Position numbers and translations under genes: made by a program. The notes beneath the pieces were generated by a model, which was given only the letters and a program-made list of their open reading frames with translations, was not told the origin of the DNA and searched no databases. From assembly GCA_973895155.1 (NCBI GenBank), contig OZ316895.1, positions 1,984,001-2,048,000 on the forward strand: a stretch of 64,000 nucleotides of DNA, in the 5' to 3' direction. Source of the stretch: Marsupella aquatica. Taxonomy: Eukaryota; Marchantiophyta. Of the stretch, positions 1 through 11,107 are shown in pieces (position 1 is the first letter of the stretch; every line of letters begins with the position of its first letter).

Positions 1-134
1 CACTTGTGAGAAGATTGAGTCCGATCTTCTTTCAATAGCTCCGCTTCGAAGAGGAAATCATCCGTTGTTCGCTTTGCTTGAAGCAAGTTCTATGGAGTTC
101 CTAATCGACTAAAAAAATCTGAGCTCTGATACCA
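1..134 (-). mobile_element. Internal 5' region and primer-binding site of a copia-type LTR retrotransposon, cut by the window edge
   Basis: Read on the minus strand, bases 134-123 are TGGTATCAGAGC, the sequence complementary to the 3' end of initiator-Met tRNA that primes most plant copia elements. It lies two bases inside the LTR at 137-477. The remaining bases to position 1 are untranslated leader of the element, which continues outside the window. No gag reading frame is visible yet. Confidence 0.85.
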
Positions 135-136
135 AT

Positions 137-477
137 TGTGGGGAGAAATCAGATCAAGAAAAACACTCTAAACTTACACGTGCTCAATAGTTACGTGGTT
201 CGCCTCAAGGTTGGCTACGTCCACGGGAAGACCAAGCTTTATTAATGGTTATGTGTCTACTCAAGCATCTCTTCAAGCTCTCATCTCTTCAAGCTCTCAT
301 CTCTTCAAGCTCTCATCTCTTGTTATATCCCTGTGTTTTCTCTTGAGAACTCTCTTGTGTGTTCTCACACCACATAGAAGTTGAAGAGATAAGGACCAAT
401 CTCTTCAACTAGGGTTTACTCTAACCCTAGTTAACATACTAACCATAATTTAACCCAAGACTGAGTTAACCTCTACA
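137..477 (-). repeat. 5' LTR (341 bp) of a minus-strand copia element
   Basis: Starts TGTGGGGAG and ends CTCTACA (TG...CA) and abuts the primer-binding site at 123-134. On the minus strand it holds a polyadenylation signal (AATAAA, near 236-243). It shares the segment TACGTGGTTC...GGCTACGTCCACGGG and the AATAAA with the solo LTRs at 32198-32541 and 37982-38329, so all three belong to one family in the same orientation. A 15-16 bp unit (CTCTCATCTCTTCAAG-like) repeats about four times at 263-320. The outer flank 478-482 (ATGTG) should be the target duplication, but its partner is outside the window. Confidence 0.85.
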
Positions 478-1560
478 ATGTGGCCGCTGCCAGCCCCAAG
501 GTCTGCTGCCGTGCGTCCAGTCCTACCACGACTGGAGCAACCACCCTGCTACACAGCCAGTCTTGCCCCAGCTGCATGCCGCATCCTTGTAATCTGCCTC
601 CCTTCCACCTCGCCCCGGTTTGGACTTGTTGGACAAATAGGGCCATTTGGGGCGACAATTGACATATGTTGCCCCGGTTGATCCTGGCCAATTGACAGGT
701 TGGGCGGGAGGGTGTGGAGCTTGATCGGGAGAAGGGTCGGGGGATTGGACAGGTCGGGTGTTGCTCGGGGGTCAGGCTGGCCAAAAGTCGGGCGGGGAGG
801 TCCGGTTGGGGGGAGGGCCGGTTGGGAGTCGGGCAGGGAAGGCCGGTCGGGGGGACTGCTCCCTTCGAGAGCCTGTCTGGGATGAGGCGGGCGAGCGACG
901 AGCCAGACCGGGAGAGAGCGAGCGGGACTGGGAAGGTACCAGGCTGGGAAAGGTTGGGACCCGGCCGAGAGGGGTCAGGACAGTTTGGGACCGGGCCGGG
1001 AATGGTTTGGGAATTTTTGGTCCCAGCCAGGGAATATAAGAGAATATTGGACAAATAGACCATTTTTGAGAGGACAAGTTGTCATTTGTCGTGTCGGACA
1101 AGTAGACATCTTGTCTGACAGTGAAAATCGGGCACCTCACCTTGACAACTCCCTCTCTCCCACCTTGCTCCATTTCCGTCCCTCCCTCCCTGACGACCTG
1201 CCCAAAAAAAACTCCCCAATAGCCCCCAAGTCGACTCAAAAAGGAGTTGAGGGAGGCAACTTCCTCCCTGCACACCCTGTGACTCGCTGGCCCCCTCCGT
1301 GTATCCTTCCTCCCTTTGCGTCTTCTCTCCCTCCTCCCTCACTCCTTTCCCTCCCCCTCCATATTTCCCCCCCCCCCATCTTGACCCTCTCTCTCCCTAC
1401 CCAGCACCTCCCTTCCCCCTCCACGCCTTGACTCCCTCTCTTCCCCCTCCACACCTTGACTGTCCCCTTCTTGGTCCACCTCCATCGCCGCATGTCCACC
1501 TCTGCGCCTGGACCTGACACTGTTGCACTCCCCCCTTGCCCGCACGATCGGCCTATGAAG
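478..1560. other. GC-rich, strongly strand-skewed noncoding segment
   Basis: Bases 690-1060 are G-rich on the plus strand with many GGG runs. Bases 1160-1480 switch to an almost pure pyrimidine tract with a run of about a dozen C near 1370. A decayed direct repeat (GGACAAATAG...CCATTT...) lies on both sides of the G-rich part, at about 628-672 and 1049-1095. Open frames here are long only because of the skewed composition; they overlap on both strands and match no family I know. Confidence 0.6.
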
Positions 1561-1599
1561 AACCCTAGGGAGGGACCATCCCTAGGTCTTGGGTTCAGG

Positions 1600-1850
1600 C
1601 TTGGGGGCCTCACTATATGGATGCCTCTCCATCCCATGCAACATTTTTAGGCCTCGGATCCCTATAAAGTTAGAATATTCTTGGAATATTCCAAAATTTT
1701 GGTTAAAACAACCCTAATTATGCTCTTATAAGTCTCAAAATTGGATTTTAAAATACCCTATTATTTTTCTCCAAAAATTCTTAAGTCTTCCCTTTGAACC
1801 AATAAAATGACCCTATATTACGTCACACGTTGTCGTAGGGATTCCCTATA
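1600..1850 (+). repeat. Dispersed repeat R1, copy 1
   Basis: Shares an extended, clearly homologous sequence with 51365-51620: CTCACTATATGG, TTTTTAGGCCTCGGA, CCCTATAAAGTT, ATTCTTGGAATATTC and ACCAATAAAATGACCCTAT occur in the same order and spacing. An inverted copy lies at about 51070-51240. No coding capacity. It could be a MITE or a fragment of a larger element; no clear termini were found. Confidence 0.75.
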
Positions 1851-4700
1851 GAAGGTTAGAATCCATATTGTGTTATCAGAGTTTATGTGGAAAGACTTTT
1901 ACTTAGAAATTATATAGTAGTAATATTATAGCATATAGGCTATATTATGTATGCACAGTATACATTCTATGGTGATGCACAATAGTTCTACCAACTACAG
2001 TATAGTAGTTTCACCAATTGGAGTATAATAGTTCCACCAAATATGGTTCCACCTACTACAATGAATAGTCTATAGAGAGGCACAATTGTTCCACAAATTA
2101 TGAACAATATTAACACATTTATAAGTACTTGATGCTTGCCACTTGGCTTCCACCCAAGAGCCAAGGCATTGTTTCATGTCCTCTTGGAAAGCACAAATGA
2201 GCACTATACATAAAGTGAAGAGGAACACACTCTCCTCATTCTCATTGTTTGATTAATCATGTTGTCGGAATGCTGTAAGGAGCTATTCTCCTCTTGTGCA
2301 CATGGCTTGTTTGTTATTTGTATCCATGCTTAGGATACTAACCCCTGAAAATCACTTGTCGGATTCTTAGAACCACGTGCAAAAAAATGAAGGCTATTTA
2401 AAATCATGCCCAATTAATAATTATAAACACAAATTTGTAATAAAAGAGATTAATTAACTCATTATCTCATATTATTTTTATTTTTATGTAAGGGTATTAT
2501 TACATAGTGTATGCCACATATCACCAACGGATTGGTCCACATGTGACTTGCTTAGTGTAGGTCATGTATTAGTAGTTTAATTTGTTATAATGGTATTAGT
2601 TGTTAAACATGAACCATACATGTGCACTTGATCATGCCTTAGTATTGTATTCGCAATACTTTATAAAGACACAAGGGGTTTTACAAGAAGTTTCTAAATT
2701 ATTTATAAATGACTCAAGGGTGTTTTTAATATATTGAAAATTATTTATTATATTTTTCAAAGGTCTCTTAAATTTTTCATAAGAAAATTAATAAGGTGTA
2801 TGTAACATGTAAGTGTTCACATGGGTATTAGGAGTTTTAGCCTAAGTGATTTTCTAGGGGTACTAACTTGATTGTTAGCCTTAGAATTATTCTATATTTT
2901 ATGTTTACTAATGTTGAGACCAATTTAGAGTAATTATAATGAATAATATGATAAATGGAGTACCTAGAGTTCATCCTCCACCTGTTGTGCCATTTGTTAG
3001 TCCTTTTTTAATTAGAATTCGTTGTCTTAGCAAGTATACCATGATAATGCATCTTTTTTTATCATTTTGGGCTTGAATTAGTGAAAATTATTATGAATAG
3101 CAATGCACCATTTGTATACCCGATTGTCATTTATGGGAATGAATGGAATGTGACTATTTTATTTTGTATTCTAAGATAGATCTTAATAGACAACTTGAAA
3201 ATGTATCAAAGTTAGATTTGAATAGACTTCCTAATAATGTGTTTGATTTTCCTTCATCTATTGACATTATGATGGTATGTCGCAAGAAAGTTGATTGTAG
3301 AGATGTTTTAGTTAAAAAATATGGAGAGGAAAGATACAATGTCATGCTTAGGATGTCAGAGCCTGTGATTATATCATCTATGATGAATCTTAAGATCATA
3401 ATCTTTATTTTCCATAATTGACTTATCTAATTGTAGGATTCATTGAGATTTGCAATCCACTACATGATCGACTTGAGAATTAAATTATGTGGGAAGAGAG
3501 GATAGGCCAATTTGAGGCTTAGTGTGAGGAAGCCACTTATTATAGAGTGGGACAAAGGCTATGAGAGATATTTTAGAGGCTAATGGTGAGAGAAATTGAT
3601 CGAAAGGGGATTGCAAGGACGATATGAGGTGAGAAAATGCATACTTTGAAAGGTTCCTTTTGAGATAGGAAAAACAAGAGCTTGGTGCTTCCCAAAAACT
3701 AAAGATTTCCCCGACAATGTGATATGTCATTTTTATGGAAGTGAAACCCCCAAGGATTCAGGCATCCTGAGTGAAGATGGGCACTGTCAGGTCCAAGGCC
3801 AAACTCAACAAGAATGTAACAGGGCCTCATCAAATTAACTTAGTCATCCTTGGCCTTAACTCAACGCATTGCCTTGGTTCAAACTTGTCGGCGAGCCCTC
3901 AACCTTACCGTTATCTCTTGCACTAGGGCTAGCACTCAAAGATGCATGGGTTTGGGGCCAAAATATTGGGACCAAAATTGGTCAAGGGTGGAAGGTTGTG
4001 ATGCCTTGCCAAGGATCATTTAGTATTAGTTAAGCCTAAGATAGTCGGCAAATAGTATTATGTATATAGTTGGCCTTGTTGCCTAGTTCGCAAACTCTTG
4101 CTGACCAAGAAGTTGTGTGTTGTGATATTTGTTGCTTGATCAATTTAAGTCAGATAAAGTGAAATTTGTGAGCACAGTAGGATTGCATTGTCTTGATTGG
4201 AAACTGCCAAATCAAACTCTGAGAGAAAAGTGAGGTATTGAGAGTGTTAGTTGGTTAAAGTGTGGGTTGAGTCCGTCTGAAAAAGACCTTTAGCCGACTT
4301 AAGAAATTAAGCCGTAGAGGTACATTTCGGGGGCGGAATACAAATATACCTGATAAAGTCAAAGGAGAAATTAGGTGTCTCTACAGTGCACAATTCATAA
4401 GTCCAGTGAAAGAATCGGTCCAGCAAAGTGTGGATTGAAGGATAGGCCGCATTTCCAAGCCGAATAGTTGCCAAACTCCTAGAAGCCGGACATAAATAAG
4501 TGGTTTATGATTGGTTGCTGGTAGTTCTTGGGGTTAGAGGTGTCGGGAAACGTGCCACAAAGGTCCTTATAAACATATATATGAGGGGACCACCTCCTCT
4601 CAAGAATCAATTGTTTGAAAAATGTTACAAACCACACCACCACCCCAAGGGGCCTGGTGTTGGAGAGTAAGGAGCAAAGTAACTTGGATGAGGTTTTCAA
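1851..4700. other. AT-rich intergenic DNA without a supported gene
   Basis: Bases 1860-3720 are AT-rich; the only reading frame of note (3143-3421, 92 aa) has no recognisable domain and no codon signal that I trust. At 3720-3755 there is a short piece (GATATGTCATTTTTATGG, GTGAAACCCCC) that also follows R1 copy 2 at 51625-51655. Bases 3780-4060 resemble 52270-52330 (TTGGGGCCAAAAT..., CCAAA-TTGGTC), so both may be decayed parts of one LTR element. No genes, RNAs or origin signals seen. Confidence 0.5.
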
Positions 4701-4734
4701 AGGGATTGCATGTACATGGGGTAGCGGAAAATGT

Positions 4735-5028
4735 ATTGTTGAAAAGTGGACCAAGCCGTATAGTTGCCCCAGGGGGTTTGAGGATCGGGGAGGCCAAATC
4801 CAAGTAAGTTAGCCACAGTGACTTGAAGCAAACTCTTCAAGTAACCAAACTTGGGGTTACCAATGGGGCTCAAGGATGCAAAGGGTGGCAAAAATGCGTC
4901 TCTAAAAAGTGGGCCAACGGTGCCATTGCCCCAAGGGGTCTTGGCATTGGGGCAGCCAAAGCGAAGTAAGTGAGCATGGTTACTTTAAGCAATACTTGAA
5001 GTAATCTGAACTGGGGTTACCAATGGTG
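4735..5028. repeat. Two imperfect tandem copies, unit about 155 bp
   Basis: Copy one (about 4735-4890) and copy two (about 4897-5028) share in order AAAAGTGG, CCAA, GTTGCCCCA/ATTGCCCCA, GGGG, GGCCAAA/GCCAAAGCGAAGTAAGT, CTTGAAG and CTGGGGTTACCAATGG-like segments. Noncoding; the short frames across it are interrupted. Confidence 0.65.
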
Positions 5029-5049
5029 CCAATGGTTACCAATGATGTC

Positions 5050-5345
5050 CCTTAGTTATAACATTTTGTACTTCACAACATCTTCAATTTACTTGACAGT
5101 GTCTTTTATTGTCTAACGACATTCCTTTACTCATTGACACTTTTTACACAACATTGTTGTACTTAAAGACATATTTTCACTTAACCACATCTTTGATGCG
5201 ACAACACTGTTTTACTCAAAATGACACCTTTGACTTAACTACATCTTTTTATCTAATGATCCCGTATTTAATGACATCTATGATGCAAAGACATCTTCTT
5301 ACTTGACTACATCTCAAGTGCCATGACAAGTTTTTACTTAACAAC
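5050..5345 (+). repeat. Minisatellite-like array, type B, plus orientation
   Basis: A loose repeat of GACATCTTT-like cores spaced by CACTTAA-type linkers (ACATCTT...TTACTTGAC...). It is the reverse complement of the array at 24575-25060 and matches those at 6570-6905 and 49080-49250. It stops immediately before the Helitron-like terminus at 5362. Not a CRISPR: spacers are not distinct and units are degenerate. Confidence 0.6.
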
Positions 5346-5361
5346 ATCTTCTCTGGAATAA

Positions 5362-5985
5362 CTAGCCTGTTGCCCGTGCGTTGCACAAAAGATTTTGAGT
5401 TGGGAGCAAGATTTTGAGGTGAGAGCAAGATGTTGAGGCGAGACAAAGATGTTGAGGTGAGGGCAAGATGTCAAGGCGAGGAAAAGATAGGAGGTGAGAG
5501 AAAGATGTCAAGGCAAGGGCAAGATGTCAAGGAGAGGCAAAGATAACTAAGGAAGGAGGTGAGGTCATTAAAGATGTTGAGGTGAAAAAAGATGTCGATG
5601 AGAGAAAGAGATGTTGAGGTGAGGAAAAGAAATCAAGGTGAGAAAAGGAGGTTGAGGAGAGAATAAAAGGCAAGGTGAGAAAAAGATGTAAAATGAGGAA
5701 TAGATGCCGAAGAGAGAAAAGATGTTGAGGGTGACAAAAGTATATTGTAGTGAGATAAGATGTCAAGGTGAGCAAAAGGCAAGATGTCAAGTTGAGGAAA
5801 GAGGTCAAGGAGAGAAAAGATGCATGTCAGGGAGAGAAAAGATGTCAAAGGTGAGAAAAAATATTGTGGTGAGATAAAGTTGTCAATGTGAGAAAAAATG
5901 ACAAGAAGAGAGAAACATGTCAAGGTAAGGTAAAGTTGTTGTGATAGAGTTTAATAACCTGTGTGTTTCACGTAGAAAATTGGAG
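5362..5985 (-). mobile_element. Helitron-like element HelF: 3' end plus type-A array (5' end not found)
   Basis: On the minus strand the terminus reads a hairpin GTGC-AAC-GCAC (5386-5376), about ten bases, then CTAG (5365-5362) followed by T, as expected for a Helitron 3' end inserted before T. From 5390 to about 5945 runs an array of a roughly 19-bp purine-rich unit (plus strand AAAAGATGTCAAGGTGAG). Just past the array, about 5940-6010, the sequence (TTTCAC-TA-AAAATTGGAGA...ACCA-CACATC) is homologous to 23876-23935 behind the array of HelC. Frames of about 95 aa on the minus strand are translated repeat. Confidence 0.6.
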
Positions 5986-6064
5986 ATGCAAGATAACGAC
6001 CATCACATCTATTCAACCCATGTTTATTCTTTTACCCAACTTTTAATTCTTTTAAATACCCAAA

Positions 6065-6195
6065 ATTTTCTGGCCTTCGTATCCCCCCCCCCCGCCCTCT
6101 CCCATCCTCTCCCTTTCTTTCCTTGCTTTCCCCTCTTACCCTCCGAGTGCCTCGTCCAGGTTCCTCCTCCCCCTTTTTCTTGTCTTTAACATTGT
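6065..6195. other. Poly-C run followed by pyrimidine tract
   Basis: A run of about a dozen C (near 6084-6095) leads into a CT-rich stretch ending CTTGTCTTTAACATTGTT. A similar poly-C and CT tract ending TTCTTGTCTTG occurs at 49362-49425, next to another type-B array. Likely part of the same element family; noncoding. Confidence 0.45.
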
Positions 6196-6459
6196 TAAAA
6201 AGATATGAAAAGGAGTTAAAAAATGGGAAGAAAAGACAATTAACCTCCAAAAAATTAAATGTCCTTTTTAAGAGCAAAAACCAAAATAATTTAATGTCAA
6301 TCTACTTTACGTAGATAATTGTAGGATTATGATACAATTAAAAATAGAAAAATAATCACACAAGTCATGAGAAAGAGTTTAGGGACAAGGGCCCCATTAA
6401 GGATATTTGAAAAGTGATGGGCTAGTCAGGAATATATTTACCTAGACGGCCCCATCAAG

Positions 6460-6905
6460 TATTTTGCTGTGCAAAAAAGGGAAAGAGGAGGGGGTGTTAA
6501 GGTTTAAAAGGAAAAAATTGATAAAACAAGGAAAAAAAACTGTTCTCACTTTGTTGTACTTTGGTGGCCGTTGTTGCCTTTTTTGTGTATGATGACATCT
6601 TTTACTTTATGACATTTTTTATGCAATGAGATCTTTTTAACAAACAAAATCTTTCACTCAATATATCTTTTGCACCATGATATTTTTCTCAACTACTTCT
6701 CTAGCACAATGTCATCTATTAGGCATTGGCATCTTTTGCCAAATGATATCTTTCAGTAAACTAGTACACCTTTTGCCCAACAACATATTTTAGTTAACAA
6801 CACCTTTTGAGCAACCACATATTTTACTTGATGACGTCTTTTGTGCAACTACATGTTTAATGCAGCAACATGTTTATTCAACAACATTAATTTTTGGTGC
6901 AACTT
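6460..6905 (+). mobile_element. Helitron-like fragment with type-B array
   Basis: An array of (GACATCTTT/CAACATCTTTTG)-like units at 6570-6905. Its left flank (GGTTTAAAAGG..., TGTTGTACTTTGGTGG) is homologous to the reverse complement of 49255-49345, which likewise borders a type-B array. No intact hairpin or CTAG is visible at the right; TTGGTGCAACTTATGGGG near 6892 may be its remnant. Confidence 0.45.
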
Positions 6906-8880
6906 ATGGGGATTCAGATAAATTTTGAAACTGCTATATGGTGAATCCACCTTTCAGATTTTGTCTTATTCAGAGTTTTGGTGTCATATATTTTTATTTT
7001 AATGTGCCTTATCAAGGGGCAGCCTGTGTATAATATACATTTTTATTTAATTTATGGGCCCCTTTAATTATTCTAGAGTATTTTGAACTTATTTTGGCAG
7101 CCCCCTTATAAATTTTAATGTTTATGATTTATCAGAGATGAACTAAAGGCTCCACCACCGAAAGTATTCTCATGAGTGAGAGAAATGGCTCTGATTGTGT
7201 CTTAAGTTCCCCTTATGTTTTTCTTTCCTAAGTTTATGGTTTTTATTGAAATGAGTGTCATTCATGAGGACATTGAATTAAGTGCGGACATTGTAGCTCC
7301 TTGATTGTACTTTTCATTTGTCACTGTGCACTAATCCTTCTAGTTATGTTTTCATGTTTTATTTACTTTAAAATCACTACAAGACAAAAACTCAAGCATG
7401 TTCCAGGATGAGCATGCTATATGGGGATTGAACTTGTGGGATATAGTGCCTTGAAACACGAGAGCTTCCGCTTAGTTAGAACACTTGAGAGATGTCTTTC
7501 TAAGTTTAATAAACTTTGAGGAGAATCTTAATGAGATGATCCAGATCTTGACCAGGGCATTATGCTCCCAAACTGAAAATATAAATGGAAAAACCGTGAT
7601 GGGCATTAAAAGTAAACACTAAAGTCCTGTTTAGGGGGCATTTATGGTATCTATATAATGCTCGGGTTTTAGCTTGAGTTTTGAGGGGCTTTTTGCCCAT
7701 AATGCTCTCACTAGAAACAGGACCTTATTACACTGTCTTACAGGCCTGAGAGGTTTAATTTTTTTCTAACTTAAGTAAAATTAGAGAGAAGTCAACTTAC
7801 TAAAGAGGTATCCAGATCTTGACCTGGATGCTCCCAGAATGCCCTAAAAAATACAAAGGAAAACCTCTTGAAGGGCACTATGTGTTGCAAATGCCCCTCG
7901 TCTTTTTTTTCACACTTGGAAAAAAACCCAAATTTCATTTAAGTTCAGATTTCAGTTTCTTTTCCAAAAGACTAGTGAAACAAAATGCCCTTGAAGTGAG
8001 TGTCATGGGCACTCCCTTACACAAAGAGTAGTATATACTTCACTTACTCTTTACAAAGCATTGTGGAGGAAAATGCCTTGAAAAATGAGGGCCTTAGCTA
8101 GCTTGAGGTTTGAGGGGCTATTATTGCCCATCAAATCAAACTATATAGTAAAGAGCCCCTCAAAAAATGGACGATGGTCTCCTTTCAAAGAGGAAAGGGC
8201 GGGAGCAAGATAATCTGCTTTGAAAAAGGGAAAAGGCGAGAGCAAATCCTAGTTCATGAAAATAAATCTTTTTGCATTCTCATATCCCAAGCTGCTCCAA
8301 CCCATGCCTGCCATAGTGAATAAATCAAAAATTAAAAGCCAGATCATTGCTGAGAGTCGAACAAACAAAACAATGACTATCCACAATGAATATCTTGGCT
8401 CTTGCAACCCCGCTTGCAACAACCAAGAACATGGTAAAATGCAATACCTAGTGTGAATTGCACCAGTCTACAACATACAATCGATACCAACTTGGAGCTA
8501 CATGATTCTTCCTGTCTTGGCCCGTGTCTTGGTTATGTCCACGTGCAAGAGAAGAAGCCACTATGCACTAACACCAGACATTTGCATTAGGGATGACAAG
8601 CCATGAGATGCTCCATGACAAGATCTTCTTAATTCTTGCTCGTCAATCTCCAACACCCTGAAAAATAATCTTTACTAGGTGCAAGCACAATGAAGTGTGC
8701 CTCCAGCTACGGTATAGGGCTAGGCCCTCTCCACTAGTCTAACCTCAACAACCGTTAATTGTCAGTGGTTAGGCAATTCTGTAGTTAACCTAACTAGACA
8801 CTAGAGTTAAGTACCAAGATCTATAGTAAGAAAAAAATCTGTTAGAAGTTTAAGTGCATTGTCATCTAGAGCATTATAAA
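6906..8880. other. Intergenic DNA, no supported gene
   Basis: AT-rich and without a recognisable coding segment; the 60-70 aa frames at 7819-8456 have no family resemblance. A short repeat with TTTAGCTTGAGTTTTGAGGG followed by GCCCATAATGCTCT occurs near 7664-7712, a weaker copy near 8093-8135, and others near 50955, 53228 and (inverted) 9768. Confidence 0.5.
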
Positions 8881-8882
8881 AA

Positions 8883-9751
8883 GTTATAATACAAGGTTCC
8901 GCCAAAAAATGAAGTGGTCATCACTCAAATTTGATGTGCTGTTTTGAAAGAAAAAATGGAAACCTGAAAAAGTGGGAGTAATAAAGCAAAAGTGAACTAA
9001 GTTTGGTGTAGACTGTTCACCAAGCAAGAAGAAAAAGTAGGAACCAATCATGACCTTTAATCAAAATATTCTTTTATTTACACCATTAGATCTATCCATA
9101 CACTCCATCTAAAATAAATGTTTGCACAAACTGCCGTTTAGCCTGCCATCAACTGCATGAAATTAAAAAATTAATTGCATATTTTAGTTAAAGTAATTAA
9201 CATAACATGACTCAACAACTACAATCATATGCTTTTGCCTTGTCTTGACATCATTTACTAATCTTTACACATTTATGTCTCCTTAACATCTTTATCTTGC
9301 TTTGACATCTTTTTCTCTTAATATTGACATCTTTATCTCACCACTACATTTTTTCTTACCCTGACATATTTTCTCTCTTGGACGTCTTTTTCTCTCCTCA
9401 AGATCTTTTTTCACCTAGCTTGACAATTCTTCCTCACGTAGACATCTTTTCCTACCCTTGACATCTTATCTTTTTCTCACCTTGACATCTTTATTTCACC
9501 GCGACATAGTTTCCCTCTTCCTCAACATCTTTTTTCTCCTTGACATCTTTTCCATCATTACATCGTTTACTCCTCTTTACATAATTTTCTCGGGATCTTT
9601 CTCACCTCACCATCTTTTTGCTTCTTGATATCTTTTTCTCGGCTTGACATCTTTTTCTCTTATCAACATCTTGTTCTCTTATCGACATCTTATTTATCTC
9701 CACATCTTTTCTCACCTCAACATCTTTTGTGCAGCACAAACACCGGGCTAT
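8883..9751 (+). mobile_element. Helitron-like element HelA, both ends visible
   Basis: The left end reads TTATAATACAAGGTTCCGCC and is homologous over about 55 bases to the 5' end of HelB at 25599 (shared: ATAATA, GCGCC/CCGCC, TGAAGTGGTC, TCAAATTTG). From about 9240 to 9730 lies a type-A array in plus orientation (CTTGACATCTTTTTCTCACC-like). It ends in CAACATCTTTTGTGCAGCAC, where GTGC-A-GCAC forms a short hairpin, and then GGGCTAT in place of CTAG. No transposase: the element would depend on an autonomous relative. Confidence 0.65.
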
Positions 9752-9752
9752 A

Positions 9753-11107
9753 GACAATAATAACTTGTCAAAACTCAAGCTAAAACCCTGATTTTTAGGG
9801 CATTATAAGCCCACAAATCTTGTAAACCCAGGGTTCTTATGTTCTTAACACCCTTAGTGATTTTTCCCTGTGGAGTTTTTTGGGCATTTCTGGAGTAAAA
9901 TAAATTAAAAATATTTAGATAACTCAATACTAAGTTTATCCTCCACTTTTACTACAATTTAAATATCTTTTAGGCTTTTGAAATTTGGGGTACTTTTCCC
10001 TGGAATGCCATTTATAGCATTGTCAGGTTATGCTCACCCATTGCTGCCCAAACCTTGCACAATGATACTAGGATAAATACCAGGAGGAAATGTGACCTCT
10101 AGTTTTGTCCAGCAGGCTATGGGTGTTGTGGTAGACACCCCACCCAAAAGTGGGGTTCAAACTAAACTACTGACACTTAGAGAGTAAACAGTAATTTCTA
10201 AATTTCAGCAGGCAACATAGAGCCCTAAAACCATAACTGACTTTCCAACAATAAATGACCTAAAACCATACCTGACTTTCCAACCATAAATGACTTTCCA
10301 TGGACCCGTATCCTTAAGTATTTTGTAGTGTAAGCATTATTTTATTACGTACTCTAGCCCCGGCTACCCTGAATGTGGGAATAGTTCCCTACTCACATTT
10401 TGTATCCCTACTCACATTTTGATATATTCCCTACTCACATTTTTTGAAGATTAATAAAATGAAAAATATCATGCATGTTATCATTTCAATAATTATACAT
10501 GTACCATACTATTTTCTATGACATCCTTCTTTTTATGCACATATGTTATGGTGGGACTATAGAGCTCAATTTTTAATATAAATATGAATAATGATAAAAA
10601 GCATGCATGATTATCATTTGACATAGATCATAATCATAAATTTTTGCATCATATGATGAACGATGGAGTTACAGTGTAGTGACTTCTCTCTAGAAGCCCA
10701 GGCCCCAACTTTACCTTGTAATTGGGCTTTATATTATAAGTAAGATACATGTTCTCGTGTCCTTTACTAACGCTCTGGTCACGTGTCTACCAAGTACCAT
10801 TCCCTAACTGCCATTCTCCTGTACACTGTAATGGCAACTGCAGTACCTTGGTAGTGAACGAAGAAACTGCACGAAAAGGAAAACATTGGAATGTGCTTGC
10901 TGGGCCCGAGGTTTAGCGCACGCTAGGAATGTGCTTGCTGGGGCTGATGAGGGCTGATGAGGTTTAGCACACTTCATCTGTAGCAAGAGAATTGTCAGCC
11001 GAGCGACGAAGCTGGGCATTCGGCCAAGAAGAAGGGAGCAGAGCAGAGCAGAGCAGAAGTTGCATCTCTCTATCATTTCGTTGGAATTGTTGTTGTTACT
11101 GTTGGAG
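9753..11107. other. Intergenic DNA upstream of the folate gene
   Basis: Contains an inverted copy of the TTTAGCTTGAG repeat at 9768-9813, a short tandem repeat (AAAACCAT-CTGACTTTCCAA-CATAAATGA) at 10227-10300, and three copies of CCCTACTCACATTTTG at 10386-10445. A GAGCA repeat (GAGCAGAGCAGAGCAG) at 11038-11056 lies in the probable 5' UTR. I see no further gene. Confidence 0.5.

Noticed and set aside
473-1637. Overlapping frames of 60-196 aa on both strands
   Set aside because: Proline/glycine/arginine-rich products of skewed composition, overlapping in several frames, without domains or splice structure.
3143-3421. 92-aa plus-strand frame
   Set aside because: No domain or context; AT-rich DNA of this length gives such frames by chance, though a remnant of a transposon gene cannot be excluded.
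5390-5945. CRISPR-like array
   Set aside because: Units are degenerate and contiguous without distinct spacers, and the DNA is eukaryotic.
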